Source: Aporrectodea caliginosa (lineage: Eukaryota > Annelida > Clitellata > Crassiclitellata > Lumbricidae). Taken from it: a DNA stretch of 64,000 nucleotides. The notes below the pieces were generated by a model that made no database searches, had not been told where the DNA came from, and worked only from the letters and a program-made list of their open reading frames with translations. The stretch lies in assembly GCA_020284085.1 (NCBI GenBank), contig JACEVL010000765.1:226501-290500 (forward strand). Reading direction: 5' to 3'. Within the stretch, counting starts at the first letter, position 1; every line of letters begins with the position of its first letter. The translations under genes and the position numbers were made by a program. Shown piece by piece: positions 14,936-46,456 of this stretch.

Positions 14936-15539
14936 CACACTTAGGACTCTCAAGCAGTTTCTCCTTAGACTAACACGCCACAATATTAAGTTACATATAA
15001 CATGTAAATGTATATATTTGATGTGGAGACCTTATATTGATACCCTAATATGCAAATAATATATAGAGATACTATAGAATTTCATATTATGGTGTATATA
15101 TATATATGATATATTATAGAATTTCATATTATGGTCTCAGTGTAAAGTCTGGACAGGTATGTTGCTAATGCTCTTGAGGCCTTAATCACTGAGTCAAAGA
15201 GCACTCAAGTGCAATATGTGCCACATTTTATATGGTATATTATAGCTCTTGAATCATCTTTGTTATGCGTTATGTACATATGCAATGTCATACGACTCTT
15301 CTTCAGAGCACCAATAGTGTTGTTTTCGTTAAGGAAATCGAATACGAAAATGGCAAATGACGAACATTGAACATTTTCGTAAGCAAACACTAAAACTGAA
15401 ACGAAAATAGACAGGCAAAATTGAAACTAAAACGAAACTAGCAGCACATAAAGTTAAACGAAACGAAAATAGATCAAACGAAAACTAAAACGAAATTTAG
15501 TCAAAACAAAACTTGTAAGTGCAATCTTTTGCATCACCT
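14936..15539. other. Upstream region of tubulin B
   Basis: Counterpart of 7316-7740, with a TATATA run near 15102 and an AAACGAAA-rich stretch at 15380-15510. No gene was seen. Confidence 0.5.
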
Positions 15540-15680
15540 TGTCACCTTGTGCCGTCAGTTCGTGGAACTCTAGCGACCGTCGTGACCAGCTTCCTCCAAT
15601 CCTCCCTGCTTCGTACCGCGTCCCTTAGTTGTGCAAGGCTCATCGCTGTCCTCCTATGTATCTCCTCCATCCAGCGAGTT
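15540..15680 (-). mobile_element. RTE-like LINE C-terminal fragment in duplicon B
   Basis: Minus-strand translation EIHRRTAMSLAQLRDAVR followed by SREDWRKLVTTVARVPRTDGTR-type residues matches the end of RTE-like and related LINE polyproteins (D-x-W-R-x-L-V then a short tail). Duplicon A lacks this stretch at the matching site (about 7755). Confidence 0.6.
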
Positions 15681-16460
15681 ACATATGGATGCTTAATAAC
15701 ATGACAGGCGAAATAAACTTTCAAAAAACTCGGGAGAAAAATGTGATTTTGAAGTACAATTTGCCGTTCACTTTTTAGTATTTTTAACATTAAACGATTT
15801 TTCGTTGAAGCTAAACTATTGAACAGTTTGAATATATATTTGTTTTTTTGTGTTTAAATAGAATTAAGTAATTACTAGAACTTTAACTGAAATTGAATTG
15901 TTGAAACTGAAATTGACTTATTAAAACTAAAACTAAAAGTAAATCTCATCCATTAAAACTAAAACGAAAACCGAAGCTATTATCCAGAAACATTAAGAAC
16001 TAAAACTGAAGCTAAAAATTAAGACTTACAATTATAACCAAGACTGACTCTAAAATTGAGAAAAAATTAAACCAACACTAAGCACTGAGTGCTTGCATGC
16101 CAACGCTCCAACGCAGCCACACAGCACATCGACGTATACCAGGGGTTAAATTGCTCATCCAGAGCGCCGGATCTTTAAATGTTTAAAAACTATAAACTTA
16201 AGCCTAAGTGGCGAATCTATTTCCGATATATTCGCTATTTACTTTTCGGATAGGCATAAAATGTGTGAAACAATGTGCTTGGGCCTTGGGGTCGATTATT
16301 GTAACAGGAACACATTTAGCTGACGGATCAACTCTTTTCGTAGCAAAGCTCATGATTCAGGTGGCGGTTCTGTAAAAAGAGGTGACGAATATCAGATCCG
16401 GCTGGATCAGGCTGAATTTAGCCACTGACATAAACGTGGACGACACAGCCTTACCAGCAA
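15681..16460. other. Spacer upstream of tubulin B
   Basis: Contains a repeated AACTGAAACTAAAA-like stretch (15880-16080). No coding region was seen. Confidence 0.4.
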
Positions 16461-16536
16461 CTATTAATAGTAACCCATTCGATCAACAAAACACTCAGCT
16501 CGTCGATGACACAGCCTTACCAACAACTATTAATAG
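16461..16536 (+). promoter_or_regulatory. Two CTATTAATAG elements upstream of tubulin B
   Basis: Exact CTATTAATAG at 16461-16470 and 16527-16536, in a tandem block starting ACAGCCTTACCA. They correspond to 7853 and 7920 in A. Confidence 0.5.
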
Positions 16537-16591
16537 CAATCCATCATAATCAGCGCAATACACAGCTATTGAACTTGGAATGTTTGATCGC

Positions 16592-16622
16592 AGCCATAGC
16601 AACGAAGACCGATATAATATAG
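16592..16622 (+). promoter_or_regulatory. X-box-like site and TATA-like run of tubulin B
   Basis: AGCCATAGCAACG at 16592-16604 is identical to the site in A; GATATAATATAG follows at 16611-16622, about 87 nt before the start codon. Confidence 0.55.
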
Positions 16623-16708
16623 ACGACCGTAGCCAACAGGACATTGTGTGATTTGCAGTGAGCTCGGTTCGACGCCTTACAGTCTAATTCTGTGCCATAG
16701 TCTTCAAG

Positions 16709-19507
<2,799 letters not shown>

Positions 19508-20065
19508 GCATAATTAGGAAATATCTGAGAAACATTTGAAAAATGAAATGCTTTACTTCTAGGCCTCCAAATTGTTTCGTTTTCTACGATCTGATGTTTG
19601 ATAATATTAAAAATTTAAGAACTTTCTGCTTACTTCAGTTACCTAGAATTTAATGAGTTTCTGTAGAATTTTTTAAACATTTTGGTAGCATATAAATCGA
19701 CCTTTGTGTTCGATGCTAAAGTCATAATTCACTTTAATTCAAGTTAAAGTAAAAGACTTATGCAAAAAATGTCTTCTTGTTGAGTGTTCATCAATTCTTG
19801 GCTTTCATGGACATGATACGAAACTGTATACTTTCTCTTAAGATCCATCTTCTCTTTAATCTTTTTGGTATTCTTTTTCAAAGAATAATAATGAATGCTT
19901 TACTACTATTATTCTAATTCTACTTCTAATAATTCTACTTCTAATTATTCAAAAAATAATAAATAAATAAATAAATAAATAAAAAAGAGCTACGAATCTC
20001 TCTTTTGCATGCAGTATTTGCAAGGTGGTTGCTTTGAGTATGGCGTGAAAATCTGTATCTCGTCC

Positions 20066-20175
20066 CCGATCATCGCTATGGTGTGGCGATCCTTGCTGGG
20101 CCTCGCCCCGGCCTACATGTATGTTCGCAACCTCTACTGCCCTAAAATCCGAGACCGTGGTCTGCTTTGATATCG
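20066..20175 (+). mobile_element. Small CR1/L2-like LINE fragment
   Basis: The plus strand reads SPIIAMVWRSLLGLAPAYMY then VRNLYCP, matching the LGLAP-x-Y-x-R-x-L block found in the LINE ends at 11882-12774 and 59790-60205. Confidence 0.5.
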
Positions 20176-21469
20176 TTTATGGTATGGTCGCTGAGACAAA
20201 ACTACTGTTTAACGGGATTTCCAAAATCAGTCAGCCACAGATTCTCCTAGAATCTCTGCTATTCATCTGTTGTGACCGTCTGCACATAAACATGATTCAG
20301 TGTTTACACTTTTTTCTTTTTATCAAACATACTAAAGCCTAGAATGTCGCAACATCGGCGTGTTTAGTGTTTACACCGATTTCACCCGTCTGTTATTTAA
20401 CCGTTGTTGAACTGTGTCTGCTCCCGAGTTAAACGGTAATTCGGGCCTCAGCACCAATACCATCAACGATGATCCGTTACGAGATTCGTTGCTGGACGGG
20501 GAGCACAAATAGTGGAGCACAAATAAACTACTGACAATGCTAGGCCTACTAAAATTCACACAAAACATTTGAAAACGTACTGATAGATGTCCTGATAGAT
20601 GTATAGCATTATAATGTGCACAGCTAGTAGTTCAACGTCATTATTATAAAACCCAAGAGATAGTCTAAGAGATTCCGAAGTTTCGTCAATACAGTGGAAT
20701 AGTTTTTCCTTTCATTTCAGCATCACCTTTCCAGCACCTAAGCCGAATTTCGCCATCAACTACCTGCGACAAATGAACACGACAATAATTCAACTGTCTT
20801 CAGCCGATAGAACCGCACAAGCTCTTTTGTAGAGCACAAGCTCTTTTGTAGATAATGACTGTTTTAGATTTCAAATTACGTGTAAGTCATGCGTCATAGA
20901 TTATCGGAAACATTAGACAGATATCCATCATTTGTTTCATAAGATTTGCTTTAGCTCCAAGCCTCTAAATTTCAATGTGATATGGATGCTACTGTTCGAG
21001 AATTTTGTGCTTATGACATGTCTAGACTTGTAGTAATTTGCAATCTTGATCAATGCAGGAGATGGATGGAACCAATTTGAGGTAAAAACCCATGCAGCGC
21101 TTTCACTAAAGATTCCTCGCAACAACAAGTGCCAGTCAGTGTTTGCTCACACTCCGCTGACGCTGACAATTGGAACTATTTATCCACGGCTTAGTATAAT
21201 TGTTCGCTTTCTGACAGTACCAGATCCAAGCATGGATAGAGGAGGAGGGCGACGCTAATGGTCTTTGTTACCACACAGTGGTCGTTAAACAGTAAACAAG
21301 TAAGCAAGCACAGTAACTAATCAAGATGCAATGCATCGTTGAGAGAGCACATCAGAGAGCGGTTCCTTAAAGACGCAGCAATAGGCTACGTGTTTCATTA
21401 GTTGTTTAGAGCTGTTTCTTGTTTTCTGTCAGTGCATAAGATCAACAACAGTTCAACTGGAGCGTACCT
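20176..21469. other. 3' flank of K1
   Basis: From about 20500 this is similar to 37050-38060 (for example AGATTCCGAAGTTTCGTCAA near 20670 and 37212). No gene was recognised; 20176-20500 is unassigned. Confidence 0.5.
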
Positions 21470-21678
21470 CTAGCGCTCTGAAGAGTCGGCATTCTTTCTT
21501 GTGTCCTGAACATATTCGTTTCTTTTCTTCCTATGATCTGGAGAAATCGAACGAGTAGATACTGTTGCTCCAGAAACTGACAAGCACAAAGAACACCAGA
21601 CATCACATATCTCGTCGTTCAAGGATGAGTCATGGGATCTAACGCCAGTCGAAAACCAGTCGTGACACTGACTATTCA
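21470..21678 (-). CDS. Candidate last exon of K1
   Basis: A phase-1 acceptor GTCGACAG before 21678 opens a 69-codon frame: NSQCHDWFSTG, then ICDVWCSLCLS and a charged end to TAG. The start QCHDWFS is also found at the matching place in K2 (38311), which supports a coding role. The acceptor has a poor pyrimidine tract, so this is tentative. Confidence 0.3.
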
Positions 21679-22053
21679 CTGTCGACCACTGAAGCCATTT
21701 CTCTATTGCTAGATTACTGCTATATTTTTTAACCGAGAGACTATTTCAACGGTCAAATGTTCATAAAAGTAAGGTCGATTCTAAGCGAATGGTTGCTACA
21801 TTTACTTATCTTCTATTGCCTTGCTTTGAAATTTCCCAATTTGCTCCAGGCTTATGAATATATTAGAGTTTAAGATTTTTCTATAATGGTATATAGGCCT
21901 AGATGCCATTTTGATTCTTGTAATCTATAATTATTCCAGAAATGCGTCTGTAGTGATTCTTTGTGGTTTTCGCAGTGTCTGATGCCGATGGCAATGCGTC
22001 GGATGTTGCTGCCAAGAGAACAAAAGAGACACTTATTCGGCTTCATTCTATAC

Positions 22054-33140
<11,087 letters not shown>

Positions 33141-33190
33141 CTTGTCAAAGACTCTGCATTCAATCTCAACTAGACAGCCAGAAGATGACG

Positions 33191-33199
33191 CCTTTATAA
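33191..33199 (-). promoter_or_regulatory. TATA box of K1
   Basis: TTATAAAGG on the minus strand, about 55 nt before the ATG, within a conserved GCGTCATCTTCTGG context shared with K2. Confidence 0.65.
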
Positions 33200-34382
33200 C
33201 TTGTGACATGCAAGTAGCACCTGTGTTCTTCGCAGGTGTATGCATGAAATTGGACTAAAAAGCAGACGTCGTTTCTGGCACTGGTACAGCCTGGCACGGA
33301 CTAAGTAGGGCTTGTCAATCGTCCGCAAAATAGCGTATTCAACGTCCCTGATTTGTTGTTTTGATCCAAGTCCCAGTTGTCCTAGTCACGATGCATTTCG
33401 TCAATTTTTTTGGTCCCAGTTCACTTGGAAGACTAGGAAATGACCGTTTGGCATTTTGCGCCGTTTTCCGATTCCAGATAGTAACCGGATATTTGGCGTG
33501 ATTTTTCGCCAGGTTCGGAATTCGATCCCATTAATCAACAATATTTATTTTCATTTGGAAAGACATAATAATCAAAGCTAAACCATGAGATATAATTCAA
33601 ACGATGGTTTATTCATCCAACTATTTCATTATCTAACACGGAGGTTCAATCATGAACATTAAAGATTACCGCAGAAGGTCGCCAAAACTGGTTACTATTT
33701 TTGTATTAATAATGAAAGAGGAAATTGTTTTTGGTAAAAAATATGACTTTCTTGGTATTTGGTTCGGTAGTCCTGGGAAGCGCCGATACCGAATTACCGA
33801 TTACTGCAAAATAAGGTCAGAAACGATTTCAGGATCAAGATTCGGCCCTTCCCTGTGGAAGACTTATAATGAATGGGATGCCGATGTTAATGATTGGCCA
33901 TCAATGTACTATTACACTAATAATTGTCCAGTTAGCTACATTGTGGAGAATTAGGCCTATGCGTCAGTCAGCGGTGAGTGGCAGTTGGTTTGTTGGAGCA
34001 ATTCGCAGTATCGAGGCCCTTCAGCTGTTTTACGGCACAATTAGTGTTTATGTCACGCAGCAGAACTAACCCAACGCCAGCTCAGGTCGTCATGGTCACT
34101 GATTCGAGGCTAAGTTCACAGCGTGATGTTGATGAACATTGAACACGAAGAGCGCCCATTTTCAATACCAACTGAAGTTAATAAATGCGTAACAATAACA
34201 AAACTTACAATAGCAAAACAGCGAAGGCATGTGTGTATTGAATTGAAGAAGTCAGTCAATTGGAAGATCGTGATCGCTGAGGTCCAGAAACGTGACTAGG
34301 ACATTTCGTTGGGGGGGAAGGGGCTTTTAGCCTTGAGCAAAGGCGCGTGTGGTAGGACGAGCCTATAGTGGGGCCGGGTGGC
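33200..34382. other. 5' flank of K1
   Basis: Similar to 43301-44530. The best block is GCGTCAG(T/C)CAGCGGTGAGTG at 33960 and 44187. No gene was seen. Confidence 0.5.
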
Positions 34383-35220
34383 CTGATTTATTTGGGGTGG
34401 GGCTTCAGCTTCGTTTGGGCCCAAGCAAAACGGTTGTTGGGCCTACGTCTCTGCTGAGGTCCAGTTCGACATTGCCTTCAATATCAAAAAAATTATTGGC
34501 CTGCGCATGGTGGGTTTCGGATCCCTACGCGAGTGGGAGAGTTGAAAAGTCTGCGCGATAGCCGCCTAATCGCCTTCAGTAGTTGTAGTTTAATTGTCCT
34601 CCTCTTTTATCCAGCCTTGGGAATGGCACCAATCGAAACCGCATTAGCGGAGTGTACTGTCTGAAGTCGATTTTTGCCAACCTCCTACACGAAGGATCTC
34701 GATGAAAGCCGACCTCTGGAAGTTGGGACTCTGAAACTCCAGATTCTCTCAACAAAGTTGTTAACTGGTGTAGATACACGCAATGTAAGAATGTAGGTTA
34801 CATTACAGGAAGGCGGGCACAGTTGCTGAGAGAGATGAAGACATATCGACTGCATATTTTTGGATTATGGGAGATGAAGTGGACCGGAAGTGGAAGACTG
34901 GAGTCGGCTGATACAACAGTGCTCTATTCTGGAGGTCAGCAGCATGAAAGAAGTGTGGGGATTCTTATTAACAAAGAGGCCTCGAAGAGATTAATACGTT
35001 TGGAACCGATAAGCTACAGTATAGTAACGGCAAGATTGCAGTCGAGGTTCTGCAAGACAACTCTCCCACTCGCGTAGGGATCCGAAACCCACCATGCGCG
35101 GGCCTATAATTTTTTTGATATTGAAGGCAATGTCGAACTGGACCTCAGCAGAGACGTAGGCCTAACAACCGTTTTGCTTGGGCCCAAACGAAGCTGAAGC
35201 CCCCACCCCAAATAAATCAG
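34383..35220. repeat. 162-bp inverted repeat around a LINE fragment
   Basis: 34383-34544 and 35058-35220 are near-identical inverted arms (CTGATTTATTTGGGG... and ...CCCCAAATAAATCAG). The left arm is continuous with the K1 5' flank, which is also present near 44530-44600; the right arm appears to be an inverted copy carried with the inserted sequence. Confidence 0.85.
34823..35057 (+). mobile_element. LINE endonuclease fragment
   Basis: The plus strand reads LHIFGLWEMKWTGSGRLESA then VGILINKEASKRL and SIVTARLQS. This matches the start of the apurinic-type endonuclease of LINEs (G-x-x-E-M-x-W-T-G-S-G...G-V-x-I). Only this part remains. Confidence 0.7.
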
Positions 35221-35303
35221 TTGGAAGTTTCTGGCTGTTCGAAGTCTAAACAATCCTTCGTAAAACGTCTGCAGTTCAAATCAATTACACGCAGAAACGA
35301 TAA

Positions 35304-35661
35304 CTACTCAACCGTTCCACGCTTCTCAAACAGACTTTCGAATAGATCGCTCGTCAACGCCTTCACGCTAACGGCTACTCTTAAATTCGAATAAAAGTCC
35401 GCCACAACGATGCTATCATCACTCGCAAGATGCATAGTCAACCGGAACTTTGAAATTGACGATTCATTTACCGAAAAGTCGTTCAACTTTACAGGAACGT
35501 CGCAAATCGGGTAGGAAAGTCTAGTATACATATAAATGCAAGCATGTTCGTTAGTTTCTGAGTCCAGTATGGTCTTATTGTTAGAGTGTATTGCAAACCC
35601 CAGCAACTCTGCAGCGGAAATCTCTTGCAACGTCTTATTCTCGCAACCGTGCAAATCGACA
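35304..35661 (-). CDS. Unrecognised exon, intact frame
   Basis: A strong acceptor (TTCTTATCTTACCCAG) before 35661 opens a frame of about 119 codons to a stop at 35304, so it looks like a last exon. It contains GCENKTLQEIS, HSNNKTILDSE, CIYMYTRLSYPICDVPVKL and SLFEKRGTVE at the end, with four cysteines. A decayed second copy at 4262-4375 shows it belongs to a small duplicated family. No upstream exon was found and I do not recognise the domain. Without a splice it could also start at an internal ATG just upstream. Confidence 0.45.
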
Positions 35662-35929
35662 CTGGGTAAGATAAGAAGATAACATAAGAACATTCCTTAA
35701 TTGATTGACCAATTGCTATCCACATTTTGGTGTACAAACATGGTAATCAGCATACATCAATACTTTCGAAGATCAAGACAGTCAAATAATTCTAAAATTA
35801 CATATTATTATCCGAGACCCCATATATCATTCTAAAGATGACATTTTTTTCTCATCAAGTCATCTGATTAGCAGATATGCAGAGTCTAGGTATTTATAAG
35901 CACATTTTGATGTAGATTGTATGGGTCAT

Positions 35930-36185
35930 GGTATGCGGCCAATAAGGCGGGCTGCAGAGCGTAAGACGCGATCCAGACAGTTCAGTCGGGCAGCCTAGAG
36001 AGAGCAGCAGTAGTCAAGTCTGATGGTAACAAAAGACTGGACAAGGATAGCAGAAGCAGTAGAACTTAGCGAGCGAGCGATAGTGCGTAGTTGGCGCAGC
36101 TGATAATAGCAAGCTGAGAGAGTGAATGTGAGGAGCAAAGGTGAGCTCCTGATCCAGAGTAACACCAAGGTCATGGAGGGTAATT
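35930..36185 (-). mobile_element. CR1/L2-like LINE fragment
   Basis: Similar to the part of the LINE at 12300-12590 (GCGATCCAGAC...GTCTGATGGTAACAAA, GCTGATAATA, GAGTAACACCAAGGTCATG). Decayed, with no open frame. Confidence 0.6.
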
Positions 36186-36239
36186 TATCGTTGCGTATTA
36201 TAACATATCGGGTAAAACAGGGTTTTAGCGTTGAAAATT

Positions 36240-36650
36240 ATACTCGGCAGAATAGAAGTTGGATTGATGAAAAGAATTCTAGCTAAATAGAAGCTGGATT
36301 GATGAAAAGAATTCTAGCTAAATAGAAGCTGGATTGATGAAAAGAATTCTAGCTAAATAGAAGCTGGATTGATGAAAAGAATTCTAGCTAAATAGAAGTT
36401 GGATTGATGAAAAGAATTCTAGCTAAATAGAAGCTGGATTGATGAAAAGAATTCTAGCTAAATAGAAGCTGGATTGATGAAAATAATTAATTCTGAAATA
36501 GAAGTTGGATTGATTTATTGCTAAAATAGAAGTTTGATTGATGAAAAGAATAATTGCTTAAATAGAAGCTGGATTGATGAAAATAATTCTTGTTTAGGAT
36601 TAAATAGACTGATGAAAATAATTCTTTGCGTAAATAGAAGTTGAAAATAC
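36240..36650 (+). repeat. 35-bp minisatellite, about 10-11 units
   Basis: Units contain AATAGAAGCTGGATTGATGA followed by AAAGAATTCTAGCTA. The first six are almost identical, the later ones drift. The same unit type occurs inside a DNA element at 55560-55735. Confidence 0.92.
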
Positions 36651-38267
36651 ATTCGTTTACAATTGAACAAGTAGCCTAATTCCGGGGGTGAATCTTCCGG
36701 GGCGAAATATCCGCAAACCAGATTATATATTGCTTTGCTATACTGTGCTAAATCCTGGCCACTAGTTTCATGTTTGATGATGATGACAATGAAGATGATG
36801 ACGACGATGATGGTGAAATGACTGAAGCAAACTAAATTGATTTGCTGTTGTAACTCTTCCGGTTGAGTGTAAGAAATCGACAGAGACGACTACAGTAACT
36901 GAAGAAGGGAAATACTTTATAGCATATTCATTTTTGAATCTTGTTAAAGCTCGCATATAGCCTACAATTTTGAATCTTGTTAAAATGTCTCGGCGCCTTC
37001 AGTTACTACTTACTAGTCATGATACAAGAATAGAAAACTCAAAGCATTCAACTGCTTGTCTTTTAATCAGTGCTAAACTACTGGTAGGCCTAATACTAGG
37101 CCTACTGAAATTCCAACTGAAATTCACAAAAAAATTAGAAAAATGTCCTGATAGATAAATGAGCATTATAATTATTTGCACAATTATAAGTTCAAATTAA
37201 TAATTGTCAAATTCAGGTGATATTTCAAAAGATTCCGAAGTTTCGTCAATACAGTGGAATAGTTTTTCCTTTTAGATCAGCATCATCTCTCCAATGCCAA
37301 AGGTGAACTATCGCCATTGTATACCTGCAAAAAATGAACAACAACATCGTTCAATACTGTAGTCTTCACTCTGCATCTGATAGCAGTACAAACTGTTTTG
37401 CACATAATGACTATTTCTGATTTGCAAATTGAGTCATAGGTCATAAATGCTTGGAGACATTAGGCAGCTATTGTCTCATAAGATAAGCCTCAACTCAAAA
37501 CCTCTGAATTTATCTGCGATATGGATGCCTATGTGCGTATGAAAACCGAAACTTGTACTATTTTGCAATCTTTATCAAAGCAAAAGATGGATGTATCCGG
37601 TGTAAGATAAAAACCGATGAAGCGCTTTATCTACAAATTCTTCGCATTAACAAATGCCAATCAGTGTTTGCTCCATCTCCGCTGACCTCTTAAGTGGAAT
37701 TGTTTTCAAACGATTTAGTCTTAGGATGTACTGTATGCCCAAGAATAAGGAAAGACACAAAGCTTCGTTGACGAAGCACATCACAGAGCGGCTCCTTAAA
37801 GGCGCAGTATAATACGTGTTTGACTAGGTTTTAAAGCTGTTTCTTTTTGCGCTTTTAATAGCACAAAAGAGTAAGTAGGTAAGTAAGTAAGTATATACTT
37901 GATTGAACTGCCTGCAAATTCACTGCAGTAACAATAGATAAATAAAAAAATTACAAAATAATCATCATATGCAATTATAAAACAGACGTCTTCGGAGCAA
38001 CGAATGAGTACGGAGAAAGATCAGCAATAGAATCATAGAATCAATGCTTCGTAACAGTTCAATAGACGCACACCTGTAGCGCTTTGAAGAGTCAGCATTC
38101 TTTCTTCTGTTCTGGACATTAGGGTTTCATCGTTCGATCATCTGGAGGAATCGAATCAGTAGAAGATGCAGTAACTGCTGCTCCAGAAACTGACAAACAA
38201 AGAGAACATAAGTCAGCTGAAGATCCTACATCTGTATAAATCTTTTGTCGTTCAACTCTGAGTCATG
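36651..38267. other. 3' flank of K2
   Basis: From about 37050 it corresponds to 20500-21660 of K1. 36775-36830 is a GATGATGA-rich run. No gene was seen. Confidence 0.5.
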
Positions 38268-38311
38268 TCATCCAAATCCAGACGAAAACCAATCGTGGCA
38301 TTGACCATTCT
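38268..38311 (-). CDS. Candidate last exon of K2
   Basis: Same position and acceptor (GTCGACAG) as the candidate at 21678. Reads ENGQCHDWFSSGFG and then TGA. Confidence 0.25.
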
Positions 38312-38709
38312 CTGTCGACCATTGAAACCAATTGTTTATTATTAGATTGTTGATATGTTATTTAATTGAAACACTATTTGAAGGTGACATGTTAATGACA
38401 GTCAGGTCTTTTCTAAATGATTGGTTGCTACCTTTCCGTTTGATCTTGCATTGCCTTGCTTCAAACTTTCCTAAATATTGGTCCGGGTGTGGTTTATGAA
38501 TTTATTATGAATTTATTGGTGTTTAAGATTTTTCTGTGATAGTATACACCATGTAAGTTACTATTTTGATTCTTGTGATCTACATTTATTCCAGAATTGC
38601 GTCCTTTGCGATTCTTTGTGCGTTTCTAATGTGTCTGATGCCGAATGAAATGTTTCGGATATTGCTGCCAGGAGAACAACAGAGACACATATTCGACTGA
38701 ATCACATAC

Positions 38710-43243
<4,534 letters not shown>

Positions 43244-43290
43244 CTTGTCAAAGACTTCGCATTCAATCTGTCAAACAGCTGGTAGATGAC

Positions 43291-43300
43291 GCTTTTATAA
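43291..43300 (-). promoter_or_regulatory. TATA box of K2
   Basis: TTATAAAAGC on the minus strand about 50 nt before the ATG; aligned with the K1 TATA box. Confidence 0.65.
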
Positions 43301-44998
43301 CCGCCGTCATGCATAGTAGCAATCCTATTCGTAGGTGTATGCACGACAATTGGACCAAAAGCAGACGTCGTTTCTGGAAAGAAGCACTGGTTCACCCTGT
43401 CACGAACTACGTAGGGGTTGTTCAATCGTCTGATAAACAACGCATTTGACGTCTCTGATTTGCTGTTTTCATCCAAGTCCCAGTTTCGAAGGATCTCGTG
43501 GAATTTTTTGGTCCTAGTTTTCACTTAGACTGATATCGAATACGACGCCGATGTTACTGAATGTACATCAAGCGAATCGTCATTCAGCGTACTACTACAC
43601 ACCACTCTTGTTGTTAGCTACATCTGTTACAGCGTACGTTCCATGCTCATCTGTGTGACATGACCGGTTCGCATATCGATGGCGGGTTATTTCAGATATT
43701 TGAATTTCGGACAAGCACGGTCCGTACACGAGGACCTTAAATGGCGTGTTATCCATTCAAAGTAATAGCGGTGATGAAGGATCTCACCCGATCAATTCAT
43801 TGAAAAATGAGCATTGTCGAGGCCAGACGGTCCCTGTAGAAAACGTCTACATTTATATTTACATAACTTATTTTTACAAAACAATTCTCAAAAGTACGTT
43901 AATTGGACAGAAAATATCAAAGATTTTTCAAGAAACGTCAGTCTTTATTAGTGGGAAAACCATTCGTTTACCGCATGAATCGAACTATCAATAGATGTTC
44001 TCTTAGTTGAAGCGCTTAATTGGTTAACCATATTTATTCAGCAAGCCTTCGTTTTGAAACAATTGCTTGGAAACATTGAAACCATAAATTTACAGCATTG
44101 TTTGATTTAACAACAGAATAATATGTAGGCGAAACAGCGAAAGAGAAATTGTGTGTAGGTTGTTGTTATCATTATAGAGAATAATGCGTCAGCCAGCGGT
44201 GAGTGGCGATCAGTTTGTTGGACAAAGTTCGCTGTCCCGAGGCCTTTCAGCTGTTTTTCGGTCCAAGTGTTTATGTCACGCAACAGAACTAACACGAAGC
44301 AGTTCAAGTCTTCATGCTCACTGAAGCAAGGCTAAGCTTACAGCGCGACGCTGTTCAACCTACAGTCCGTACATTTCCAATAACAAAATGTCGTCAATAA
44401 ATTGCGTAACAACAAAAAAACAACAACAAAAATGACAATAGCAAAGTCAACGAAGGGATGTGTGTATTGAATTGAAGAAGGCAGTCAGTTCGAAGATCGT
44501 CACCTCTGATGTCACGTTTAACATTGCTTTCAATAGCATTCTCATAACGATAGTCCTACGCATGGTAAGGGTCTCGGAATCCTTCCCAAGTGGCAGATGT
44601 AAGAATACGACGCGTTAGAGGCCCAGTAATTGTAGTCTTCAATGTTTAGCGATATCCTCTACCTGTCAGAGGGATTGACGTCCTACCCACTTTATCCAAG
44701 CTTGGGTCTGGCACCTGTCTAAACTGCAGCAGTGGAGTCTATCGTCTTCAGTCGATTTTTGAGAATGTAATGTAATTTTATCTAATTGCATATTACTTTC
44801 GGTTATATGTATCAGGCAATGGTAGGATACTATCAATCAAATTAGTAAAATATCACAAACCTAAGTCATCCTAGTTAAAAGAAGACTAACATGGACTAGT
44901 AAAACTCCATGTCAAATGAATGACTTCTTTTTACTATCATTCATTTAATCTTTAAACCATTTTATCATCTACCCTTCCAAGACGAGCCAGCTTCCGTT
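43301..44998. other. 5' flank of K2 and spacer
   Basis: 43301-44790 resembles the K1 5' flank; 44790-44998 is unassigned AT-rich sequence. Confidence 0.5.
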
Positions 44999-45837
<839 letters not shown>

Positions 45838-46196
45838 TCCACCCTGGCTGGAGCAGCTTGCTTGGCCGAGGACAGAAAAAAAAACCAGAAATATAACGCG
45901 CTACTGAGTCCACACTTTTTCATCCTACTAGCCATGGAAACGATGGGGCCGATTAACAGCAAAGGCCTCGATTTCATCTCAGACTTGGGCCGCCACCTCA
46001 CACAGGTCAAACAGGTCACGGGCGAACCCCGTGAGACCAGCTTCTTGTTCCAGAGCCTTTCAGTGACGATACAGAGCTTCAACGCCGTATCTTTTAGTGG
46101 AACGCTTGTTAAGCCCTTAAGCGACATGGATGAATAGCCGTTCCAGATGCTTCACCTTATAATCTAAACCCTTGGGGGAATGAAGTACCTCACGGC

Positions 46197-46243
<47 letters not shown>
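45838..46243 (+). mobile_element. LINE 3' end ii
   Basis: Shorter remnant of a related element: AMETMGPINSKGLDFISDLG and VTGEPRETSFLFQSLSV, stop at 46135-46137, its own untranslated part, then TAA repeats from 46198. Confidence 0.65.
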
Positions 46244-46246
<3 letters not shown>

Positions 46247-46414
46247 TGCAGTTTGTTCGAGAACTTGGAGGCAAGATCTCAGCAGCGACAGGCGACCAGC
46301 GTGAAACCAGTCATCTACTACAACGCCTATCAGTGGCCCTACAAATTGGAAACTCTCTATCTGTTTTAGGCACCACAGATTGCAACAACACTGTAGCCAA
46401 GGAGAATGACAGCT

Positions 46415-46455
<41 letters not shown>
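46244..46455 (+). mobile_element. LINE 3' end iii
   Basis: Begins inside the coding region at LQFVRELGGKISAATGDQRE and is nearly identical to the end of fragment iv, including TTDCNNTVAKENDSL-stop. Ends in TAA repeats (46417-46455). Confidence 0.7.

Positions 46456-46456
<1 letters not shown>

Noticed and set aside
33652..33954. 100-codon plus-strand frame
   Set aside because: It lies in the K1 5' flank, has no domain and is not kept in the matching K2 flank.
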